Assembly (NCBI RefSeq): GCF_023217965.1
Contig: NZ_JALPSC010000001.1
Coordinates: 620,001 to 684,000 of the forward strand
Reading direction: 5' to 3'
DNA length: 64,000 nt
Source: Prevotella sp. E13-27
GTDB taxonomy: Bacteria; Bacteroidota; Bacteroidia; Bacteroidales; Bacteroidaceae
Shown here: one piece after another, positions 54,619 through 62,210 of the stretch
Position numbering within the stretch: the stretch's first letter is position 1
How the letters are laid out: each line of letters starts with the position of its first letter
Position numbers and translations under genes: made by a program
The notes under the pieces: generated by a model
What the model was told of the DNA's origin: nothing
Databases searched by the model: none
The model's input: the letters and a program-made list of their open reading frames with translations, nothing else

Positions 54619-57477
54619 TTATCTTTTTCTTGATGAACCAGGATTTTTTGCATCGTAAGCAGCCTTGTCGAAGCCATCGGCATTATATACCTCGTCAAAC
54701 CACGACGTTAGCTGATTCTTACTGAAAATGAGTGCGCCATCGATGAGATGAACCACTGCGTCGGAAGTAGAATAAATCTGCTTGTTCTCATCAGCAAGAG
54801 CAGCATTACCGCTCTTTGTAGAGCTGTTCCAGAACTCACGGGCCATGAGGTTATAGCAGCCTGATGCCTTGTCAACGCTGACGCTCTGACCTGCAATAGC
54901 AAAACCATCGTCGTCAATACCCTGATAAGGAATGCAATTCTCGTCAACCCAATACTGTCCCCATACATTCAGTCCAGAATTATCGGCTGTTACCTGCAAT
55001 GAGTAGAATCGGTTGTTAGAGGTGTTAATCATTGAAGACTCGTAGGCACGCTGTGTGACAGGCTCACCGGCAATAAACAGCGAGTTATCCTGTACATGGT
55101 ACTTCACGAAGTCGGCCATGCGCTGCTTCATGATGCGTTTTGCGATAGCTACGTTGGTGGCATTACCATACTTTGCCACAATGGCACCTGAGAAATCAGC
55201 AGGAGAAGGCAGATAGCCCTTAGCCTGCAGAGCCTGGATGTATTTTGCCTTTGGCACATATACAGTATAGTGATAGCCGTCTAAGAGTGACAAGTTCTGG
55301 TGACCTGAATTTGGCTGTGCATCAACAGATGTTGAAGCACCTGTCTCGTCAGTATAGTTACCTTTCAGAGAAGAGGTGAACAGTCCTGCGGGAGAGAGGA
55401 GGTCATAGAAATCCTTGAACTCGGGATACTTCGCTGTATTGCTAAGTATTGAACCTACCGACTGTGTTGAAGACATTGGCATTGACTGGTCGAGCTGATA
55501 AGACTTACCGTTCTTCTGGTTATAAGGAGTCTTTGTCACAGGACATGGGTCGTTGTTAAGGATCTCAGCACCGTCAGGGCCTAATATTGTATTGTGTCCC
55601 TCAAGCTGATAGCCACCTGCAACAGTCATAGACGTAGTGTTAGGATTAAGAACACGTACTGTGCTACCTGCACGTGTACGGTAGTATTCCTGTGAAGGGT
55701 TAAGCTCACCAACGATAATCATTGAGTTGAGCATGTCCTTCATACGGTTCTTTATGATGGTCGAGTTGAAAGCTGTTGTTGACTCATAGCTCTTACATGT
55801 CCACTGACCACCCTTGTTCTCCATGTTATAACGCTTAGCCTTTACACGCTCATCGGGAGAGATAGTAGAGTCGTTGTCATAGTAGAACTGGTAGAGGTTC
55901 ATGGTGTTGGCACCATAAAGTGTCGGGTCAACATAAGTCAGCATGGATGTGTTGGCTGGCATAAGCAAGCTATAAGTTGCCTCCATTGACGAGAGGAGTG
56001 ACTTGAATGCACCACCGTCGAGCTTCTCAATAGCCCAGTAGAAGATGTTCAGCACGTCCTTGTGAATCTGAGCAGGGAACACTACTGACGAGAAGCTACT
56101 TGGAGCATACACGCTGTCAGTGAGATATACGACACCATTGCTTGCGAGGTAGGTCTTCTTCACATCCTTTGTCTGCACATGCATTGGCATCATGGCATCA
56201 TCCACGATATTATCGAAGTTTGAAGGAATAGAACTAACGAAGCTACTCATCATATTATTATTGATGAGGTCGGCAACGATATCATCGGGCAGTCCGTCCC
56301 ATGTGCCATACTGCTCACGCAATGGCTTTCCGGCACCTTCATTCCACCACTTGTCAAGACCTGCTGTAGAAGGCACGAACATTGCACCTGCATCGTCGTG
56401 ATAGTCATAGCCGCTTGAGTTGGGATAATACTGGTTCCAACCTGGGTCAAACGTGAGCGAGCCCTTCATAGTGGTCTTGCCATCGGGGAGATACTCCAGG
56501 GCAACCGAACGAGTGTCGGTAGAACCTGATGTACGGTTGCTCAGGTAACGCAGCACAAACACAGAGTCTTTCTTGCTCGTATTCAGATTGTATTTCGTGT
56601 TATAATCGTCCATCACGGTACGATTGAAATAGGGAGCCGAGAAACGGTCGAGCAGATGAGAGAAGCGTCCCATCTCATCCTTGTTATCCCTGATAATCTG
56701 TGCCATGTTTGACAGAGGCATCATCACCTCGGCAATCTTGTGAATGTAACCGTTCTTACAGGTGATGTTCTGCTTTGTCACCATCACGCCGTTTACGAAC
56801 GACTCATTGACCGAGTTAGAGGCGTGGTTGGTAAGGATGTCAACATCTTCAGAAGTGAAGCTCTTCACCTTCATGAATTCAGGCAGAAGATGAATGATTG
56901 TGGGTGCAGTAGCATCACTAACAGTAAGGATCTTAGCATCCTGTGACTTGTAGTACTTCCATGCGTTGTTGTCAGGCATGGTGGAAGTGTCGAGCAAGGG
57001 CACAGAGTCAAGAATTGACGATGCTGTAAGTCGGCGCATGCTGCCGCCCTTTGTCGGTGGATTGCCTGCCTTGTTTGACATAAGCTCAATGAGGTAGGCG
57101 TTAGTAACCATTGAGGTGTTGAGCAGCATGGTCTTCTGAGCCTTCGTCAGCTTTTCATAGGAGTCAACCTTCCAGCTGTTGTTCTTGAACCAGCGCTCAA
57201 AAGCGGCATCATCGGCAGCAAAGAGCGTTCTTGAGCCTGTGTGGTTCAGAATCTCTTTTTGGCCAAGATCATCGATCAGACGAAGCAGATAGGTATATTT
57301 CTGCCCATCAGGATCGTTGTTCAACCGCTCGTAGATGGAGTTACCAAGCCACTCAGGCTGTCCAGTGAGGATAGCATCCTCGTCCTGACAAGACTGTAGC
57401 GACATAGCACCCATCAGCAAGCCGCAGAAGGCGAGTGCCACCTGTCGACTGTGTCTTACGATAAGATTGCGTTTCAT
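54619..57477 (-). CDS. large FAS1-repeat surface lipoprotein, copy B gene 1
   Basis: This 952-residue lipoprotein has the lipobox LQSC (Cys30) followed by QDEDAILTGQPEWLGNSIY; the copy A protein has the related SAPSWLRGNAW. FAS1 units are suggested at about 45-250 (SRTLFAADDAAFERWFKN), 340-480 (GAMFVPSTAGLDKWWNEG), 500-640 (YSLLMPANTSMLTYVDP) and 730-870 (YTVYVPKAKYIQALQAKG), so it has about four. It starts operon copy B. No canonical promoter box was seen in the 358 bp upstream, which hold a CTAG array and a terminator-like hairpin, so its promoter is unclear. Confidence 0.82.
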   Translation of the reverse strand: MKRNLIVRHSRQVALAFCGLLMGAMSLQSCQDEDAILTGQPEWLGNSIYERLNNDPDGQKYTYLLRLIDDLGQKEILNHTGSRTLFAADDAAFERWFKNNSWKVDSYEKLTKAQKTMLLNTSMVTNAYLIELMSNKAGNPPTKGGSMRRLTASSILDSVPLLDTSTMPDNNAWKYYKSQDAKILTVSDATAPTIIHLLPEFMKVKSFTSEDVDILTNHASNSVNESFVNGVMVTKQNITCKNGYIHKIAEVMMPLSNMAQIIRDNKDEMGRFSHLLDRFSAPYFNRTVMDDYNTKYNLNTSKKDSVFVLRYLSNRTSGSTDTRSVALEYLPDGKTTMKGSLTFDPGWNQYYPNSSGYDYHDDAGAMFVPSTAGLDKWWNEGAGKPLREQYGTWDGLPDDIVADLINNNMMSSFVSSIPSNFDNIVDDAMMPMHVQTKDVKKTYLASNGVVYLTDSVYAPSSFSSVVFPAQIHKDVLNIFYWAIEKLDGGAFKSLLSSMEATYSLLMPANTSMLTYVDPTLYGANTMNLYQFYYDNDSTISPDERVKAKRYNMENKGGQWTCKSYESTTAFNSTIIKNRMKDMLNSMIIVGELNPSQEYYRTRAGSTVRVLNPNTTSMTVAGGYQLEGHNTILGPDGAEILNNDPCPVTKTPYNQKNGKSYQLDQSMPMSSTQSVGSILSNTAKYPEFKDFYDLLSPAGLFTSSLKGNYTDETGASTSVDAQPNSGHQNLSLLDGYHYTVYVPKAKYIQALQAKGYLPSPADFSGAIVAKYGNATNVAIAKRIMKQRMADFVKYHVQDNSLFIAGEPVTQRAYESSMINTSNNRFYSLQVTADNSGLNVWGQYWVDENCIPYQGIDDDGFAIAGQSVSVDKASGCYNLMAREFWNSSTKSGNAALADENKQIYSTSDAVVHLIDGALIFSKNQLTSWFDEVYNADGFDKAAYDAKNPGSSRKR

Positions 57478-57600
57478 AGTCTCTTAAGTTTAATTAGTAT
57501 TATTGTTTATAGTTATTGCTTACTATTTCTGTTATTATATATGTCGTAGGTCCTAAGACCTGGGGGTTTCTGCTTTTGGTGGGCCCAGAGGGCCAGAAAG
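57478..57600. other. leader region of operon copy B
   Basis: This AT-rich stretch lies upstream of the first FAS1 gene and carries the small hairpin AGGTC-CTAA-GACCT near 57550. No TAnnTTTG box was found on the minus strand. Confidence 0.4.
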
Positions 57601-57713
57601 GGAAACTAGCTGGAGCTAGTAGAGCTAGGGAAGCTAGTGGGAACTAGGGGAACTAGTAGAACTAGTGGGACTAGTGGGTCTAGTGAAACTAGTCAGAACT
57701 AGGGAAACTAGGG
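57601..57713. repeat. CTAG array with 9-10 bp period
   Basis: Twelve CTAG tetranucleotides occur between 57606 and 57711, spaced 9 or 10 bases apart, with purine-rich spacers (GGAA, TGGGA, TAGAA) on the plus strand. There is no ORF. Several units read ACTAGT, a palindrome. Confidence 0.9.
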
Positions 57714-57732
57714 AGTCTTTTCTTCAATTTTT

Positions 57733-57773
57733 AAAAAACGAAGGAACCGGAGACGGGGTTTCCCCCGCCTCCG
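57733..57773 (-). terminator. probable terminator of the 57836 gene
   Basis: On the minus strand CGGAG-GCGGGG pairs with CCCCG-TCTCCG around a four-base loop (57748-57773), with one internal mismatch. Six T follow about nine bases later (57738-57733). The gap before the T run is longer than ideal. Confidence 0.5.
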
Positions 57774-57835
57774 ATCCCTTTAGATCAGAGTTTTGTCAAT
57801 ATTTTTGTTGACATTAATAATTCTTTCAGTAGTAC

Positions 57836-60800
57836 TTATTTAAGGGTTACCTTCTTCACAACAACCATGCCGTTGCTGAGAGTCTGGCGCATGATGTTGA
57901 TGCCACGCTGTGGAGCAGCTGTGCGAACACCATTGAGGCTGAAGAACTCAGTGCGGAGAACCTGAGCCTCACCGGCAGTCTTCTCAATACCTGTAGAGTA
58001 AACTGTTGGGCCAGAAGCCTGCTTCGTGCTGTTAGCACCGTAGCAGATGAGCATGAAGTCGTCCATGATTGCCCATGTGTTAGCGTCATTGGTAAAGATA
58101 CCGAGGCGCAGGGTCTGACCTTCCTCAACCTTTACGAATACGCTGTTAGTGTAAGGCTTGTTATACTTCTCAGTGTTCAGAGCGAAGTACTTAACTGAAG
58201 AAACCATGTCGTTTGGTGTATAGCCGAGAGTATCATTCTCAACAATATACAAGCCACCGTATCTAACGGTATCAACCTTCATTTCACCTGTACCCTCATC
58301 AATATCACCCTGAATATATTCAGTGATGACAGCTGAATCCTCAATAGCTACGAGACCTGCGGTATAGTCCTTTACGAGCACGTTGTTCAGAGCGATGGTG
58401 TCACCCTTCAGCATTGTGTTTGCATAGAGAAGCAGTGAATCCTGAGATGTCTGGTCGTCAATACGACCGAATGCGTTAACGCGTACCTCATAGATACCTG
58501 CGGGCAGACCAGCGATTTCCTGATACATGTTGAATGCTTTGTGGTAGAACTCAAGAGCGAGAGCAGCTTTCTGGGTGTCGTTGTTACCGAAGTTATAACC
58601 GTCAGTTCCCTTCCAGCCATCAATGCTGTTCACATCCTTAGCCTGATCAGTATCGAACTTAGAGAACGATGCAGACTGAATCATTGCTGTGCAGTTCACA
58701 GGATTAGCATCGGTAGCATCAGCGATGTTAGCGGGCTTGTACTTGTTAGAGATCATTACATTGATCTTGTCAATCCATGTAGGAATCTCGTCGATTACGA
58801 GTGTACCGTTATTAATAAGATCAGTAAGCTCACCAATCAGAGTGTTAGAATCGTCAATCCAGTTCTGGGTAATCTTAAGCTCTGCAAGTTCCTCTTCCTC
58901 AGTAGCCTTAACATTCTCAAGTGAAGTGATAGCGTTTCTGAGCTCGATGCACTTGTCAGCGATAGCCATCTGAGCGTGGAGCTGCTCAATCAGACTAGCA
59001 ACATCATCATCACTGATTGTGCGCTGCTGCAGACCTTCACCAATCTGGTCCATCAGGTCCTTAGCATCGACGAGCACCATATCCATCTCAGCCATCTGTA
59101 CCTTCTCCTTCAGAGAGTCAGCAACAGCAGCCAGGCCATTCAGCAGAGCCTCAGACTCGCGAACCTTAGCCTTCATGTTGTAGAGGTCAACCAAAGCAGC
59201 GAACAGTGCCTCGCCGTCTTCCTGCTGAGTGTTATATATTGCCTGAGCAGTCTCAATTACTGTAGCAAGCTCACCCTTGATGTTTGCACCAACGCGGAGG
59301 TCAGTGTTGGTCAGGTAGCCTTCCATCTCAATGATAGCGCCCTCGAGAGCTGGGAGCACCTTGTCAGCTCGCTTGCCCCAGAATGTAAACTTGAAGTTAT
59401 CGAAAATTACCCAAGAGTCACCAAGCTGGTTAGAACTACCCTTAACGCCGAAGCGTAGCTTATCATCAGCATTTACCTGTGCACCGAATGCAGAGTTCAC
59501 GAACATGTTGTTATCGAATGCACGTGCAGCACTTGACATGCCATTGGGGAAGTAGAGCGTAGAGTCGCCAGATTCATAACTAGTATAGTCGGTATCAGGA
59601 TTCTTATAGAAGTTCTCATCGCTAATCTGTCTTGGCTCAGCGAAGATATTCATGAACGATGTGGTGTTAGCGTTCATATAGATATAGGTAGGAGAGTTCT
59701 TTGGAGCATTTCCATTATTATAATCTGAGAATGCACTATTACGTCCATAGCGATAGAAACCCTGAACAGAAATCTCATAAACACCTACAGGCATGTTTTC
59801 AACTTCCTGATAGATATCGAATGAAGCATTGTTCCATGCCTCGCAACATTTCTCAGCAACACGCACGTTACCACCTGAAGCAGCCTGATGCGTCCAGCCA
59901 GTCCAATCGTTGGTCTCGAATGCTGGATTATTAAGGAAAGATGTCATGTCAGTACCTTCAACGATTTCAACATTTTCCCTAACAGCCTTGATAAGATTAC
60001 GCAACTTGTCAAGCTCAGCACGGAGCTCCTCATTTGTCAGCGCGCGAGCCTCAATCTTCTTCACAGCATTATCACCACGACCAGTGAGATAATTCTTCAA
60101 CTGAGAAACTTCCTTAACAGCGCCCTGGCCCTTGTCAATATACTCCTGAAGGATAGTCTGGGCAATAGCAACGCTATCCTCATAAACCTTCCACAGTCTA
60201 ATGTTAAGGTCAAGAGCTGCCTTTGCAGCCTTCAGCTGTGCTACGTAAGCCTCTGCCTCGTCCTTGCTATTTGCAGTAGCGTTTGTTCTGAGATTATCGT
60301 AAGCCTCCAGGTAAGACTGGGTTACAGCTGTTGTGTTGTATGCAGGATATGACTGAGCAAGAATCTTTGCATAGCCCACCCAGCGGTCTTCACCAGCACC
60401 ACAGAAGATAAGTGTAAAGTCATCGAAAATTGACCATGCGTCATAGCTTGTAGCCTGATCTTTCTTCACACCGATACGTGCAGTAACGTCAGCAGCGCTT
60501 ACCTCAACAGGAAGAATGTGACCATAGAGACCATCTGTGTGGAAGAACTCGTTGGCATCAGCCATGGTGTTTGGAATCCAGAAGCCATTGCTTGCCATAG
60601 CCTTACCGTGTGCAGGCTTCTCTGTTGGAGCGCCATCAAAGATGTTGCTCATGAGAAGGCTCTCAGTCTGGCCATTAATAGTAACATAGAAGCTTGACAG
60701 GCGAGCCTCATCACTGCCCGTTGAGAACAACTGGTAAGAGTTGTCAGAAGAACCAGCACGATAGAAGCCTTTCACGCCAAAGAGATACAGACCGGGATAC

Positions 60801-61792
60801 AGGATAGTAATGTCCTGATTGATATCGAAAGCATTCTTGCCATAAACCTCAGCATTGGTAGATGTTGTACCACCAGCACCGAACTTACCATTATTGGTTG
60901 ACCAACCGGTGAAGTTGCCGACAGTATCGAAAGTACCATTGGTAATCCAAGCAGAAGCGTCCTGTGGGAACTGTCCTGTCGCATTAGGGATGTTGCCCTT
61001 AATAGCTTCCTCAAGAGCTTTAATCTCATTATCCATCTCTTCGACAGTTGAATTCAGATTGTTGTAAACATAAACAGCATTTGTTACATCAACACCTGCA
61101 GCTTCAGCCTTCTCAATCATAGCCTTCAACTCTACAGACTTGTCATAGATAGCGAAGATGCTTGCATCGAAGAACTGCCAGTCAACATGGATGCCATCAC
61201 CAGGAGTCAACATAGCTGACAGAGGATAGCGCTCGTTGTCGTCGGTGAACTGAGCCCAAGCATTGCCGAAATCCTGAGCAACAGCATCGTCACGACCAAG
61301 GAACTGTGTGCCATCAGACTTATGCAAAGCGTTTACCTCATTAGGCATGATGCGATAGACATTTGTGCCAGCGTCCTGTTTCTGAAGCTCATAGAAACGG
61401 TTGCCCCAAGTTGTCTGGTCAGTGTAGATGTTACCTGAATCATCCATAGACATCTTGTACCAGCTGTAATTGCCAGTGCGTGGAGTAACATAGTCCTCAA
61501 TCTCATAGGTCTTGCCGTCCCAGACATCATTAACCTTGTACTGTGCAACCTTGATGAGCACAGCAGACGCCTTTGGACCTACACAACCACGTGTACCCCA
61601 AGTGTTACCTTGAGTAAAGAATTTCTCTGCTGTAACGTTGTAAAGCAGGTAAGTCTCGCCCACCTGGAACTCTACAGGAACCTCAGGTACGTCAGCATTT
61701 GTAGGCTTTGTACGCTCAATGAGGTCAGCAGCATTTGCATTGAAGCCAACAAGCCACAATGCGCTCATTACGAGTAGTTTTGAAAACTTCAT
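57836..61792 (-). CDS. large secreted protein with three jelly-roll-like modules and a sorting-like C-terminus
   Basis: This 1318-residue protein has a type I signal peptide (LVGFNANAAD). After an N-terminal segment of about 220 residues there are three related beta modules: about 280-460, 615-805 and 1035-1250. Each starts with a 'N-F-GW' strand, has a 'GxYxxxVxGFYR'-type strand, and ends with W-(S/V/A)-I-(F/M)-D-(D/N)-F (DAWSIFDDFTLIF, DSWVIFDNFKFTF, WAIMDDFMLICYG). The architecture resembles carbohydrate-binding modules. Helical, coiled-coil-like linkers separate them. The C-terminus (TEFFSLNGVR, RGINIMRQ, VVKKVTLK) matches the 31116 and 62195 proteins. It has its own promoter and terminator. 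No enzyme motif was seen. Confidence 0.75.
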   Translation of the reverse strand: MKFSKLLVMSALWLVGFNANAADLIERTKPTNADVPEVPVEFQVGETYLLYNVTAEKFFTQGNTWGTRGCVGPKASAVLIKVAQYKVNDVWDGKTYEIEDYVTPRTGNYSWYKMSMDDSGNIYTDQTTWGNRFYELQKQDAGTNVYRIMPNEVNALHKSDGTQFLGRDDAVAQDFGNAWAQFTDDNERYPLSAMLTPGDGIHVDWQFFDASIFAIYDKSVELKAMIEKAEAAGVDVTNAVYVYNNLNSTVEEMDNEIKALEEAIKGNIPNATGQFPQDASAWITNGTFDTVGNFTGWSTNNGKFGAGGTTSTNAEVYGKNAFDINQDITILYPGLYLFGVKGFYRAGSSDNSYQLFSTGSDEARLSSFYVTINGQTESLLMSNIFDGAPTEKPAHGKAMASNGFWIPNTMADANEFFHTDGLYGHILPVEVSAADVTARIGVKKDQATSYDAWSIFDDFTLIFCGAGEDRWVGYAKILAQSYPAYNTTAVTQSYLEAYDNLRTNATANSKDEAEAYVAQLKAAKAALDLNIRLWKVYEDSVAIAQTILQEYIDKGQGAVKEVSQLKNYLTGRGDNAVKKIEARALTNEELRAELDKLRNLIKAVRENVEIVEGTDMTSFLNNPAFETNDWTGWTHQAASGGNVRVAEKCCEAWNNASFDIYQEVENMPVGVYEISVQGFYRYGRNSAFSDYNNGNAPKNSPTYIYMNANTTSFMNIFAEPRQISDENFYKNPDTDYTSYESGDSTLYFPNGMSSAARAFDNNMFVNSAFGAQVNADDKLRFGVKGSSNQLGDSWVIFDNFKFTFWGKRADKVLPALEGAIIEMEGYLTNTDLRVGANIKGELATVIETAQAIYNTQQEDGEALFAALVDLYNMKAKVRESEALLNGLAAVADSLKEKVQMAEMDMVLVDAKDLMDQIGEGLQQRTISDDDVASLIEQLHAQMAIADKCIELRNAITSLENVKATEEEELAELKITQNWIDDSNTLIGELTDLINNGTLVIDEIPTWIDKINVMISNKYKPANIADATDANPVNCTAMIQSASFSKFDTDQAKDVNSIDGWKGTDGYNFGNNDTQKAALALEFYHKAFNMYQEIAGLPAGIYEVRVNAFGRIDDQTSQDSLLLYANTMLKGDTIALNNVLVKDYTAGLVAIEDSAVITEYIQGDIDEGTGEMKVDTVRYGGLYIVENDTLGYTPNDMVSSVKYFALNTEKYNKPYTNSVFVKVEEGQTLRLGIFTNDANTWAIMDDFMLICYGANSTKQASGPTVYSTGIEKTAGEAQVLRTEFFSLNGVRTAAPQRGINIMRQTLSNGMVVVKKVTLK

Positions 61793-62071
61793 AAGCTGTT
61801 TTTTTAATTAGTAAAGTTAGTAAAAATAGAAAATTGGTTTCTTAAGAATTCAATCATGGCTCTCGCCACTCTTGGTTTTAGAATTGATATCGGGTGCAAA
61901 TATAAGCAAATTTTCATAAACACCAATCATTTTTCAAAGTTTTTTTCATGGCAGGAGCTGAAATGGTGTGATTTTAACACTTTGGCGGTATGAAACAAAA
62001 AGAAAATCGTTTGAAACAAATTACTATGATATATATAATCGCTACTTTAATCGTTAGGAAAAAAACGTATT
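61793..62071. other. gene-free stretch holding the 57836 gene promoter
   Basis: Apart from the promoter box at 61897-61904, this AT-rich stretch has no ORF or clear structure. Confidence 0.5.
61897..61904 (-). promoter_or_regulatory. candidate promoter of the 57836 gene
   Basis: The minus strand reads TATATTTGCA, giving a leader of about 98 nt. Confidence 0.55.
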
Positions 62072-62150
62072 GTTTAGGCAGAACTGCACCACTGTTTAGT
62101 AAGAACAATAGCAGAGTTTAGCCAGAACAGCAAGACCGTTCTGGCTAAAC
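62072..62150. repeat. 22-bp repeats ending in a 13-bp inverted repeat
   Basis: GTTTAG starts imperfect 22-bp units at 62072, 62094 and 62116. The third unit, GTTTAGCCAGAAC (62116-62128), is followed after nine bases by its exact inverse complement at 62138-62150. It lies downstream of the 62195 gene stop on the minus strand. There is no T run, so it is not a standard terminator. Confidence 0.8.
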
Positions 62151-62169
62151 AATATCTCGAATTCTTAAA

Positions 62170-62210
62170 TTCTCTAATTCTTGAAAGCTTTTCTCTAATT
62201 CTTGAAAGCT
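62170..62210. repeat. 21-bp duplication covering a stop codon
   Basis: TTCTCTAATTCTTGAAAGCT occurs at 62170 and 62191. The second copy encodes the last residues (AFKN) and stop of the 62195 gene; the first is a non-coding duplicate just after the stop. Confidence 0.85.

Noticed and set aside
15240..57477. Classical polysaccharide utilisation locus
   Set aside because: No glycoside hydrolase, lyase, esterase, sulfatase, hybrid two-component sensor or SusR-type regulator is present; only SusCD and FAS1-type lipoproteins.
57478..57835. Small protein gene between the 57836 and 57477 genes
   Set aside because: No frame of reasonable length with coding character was seen; the stretch is repeats and a hairpin.
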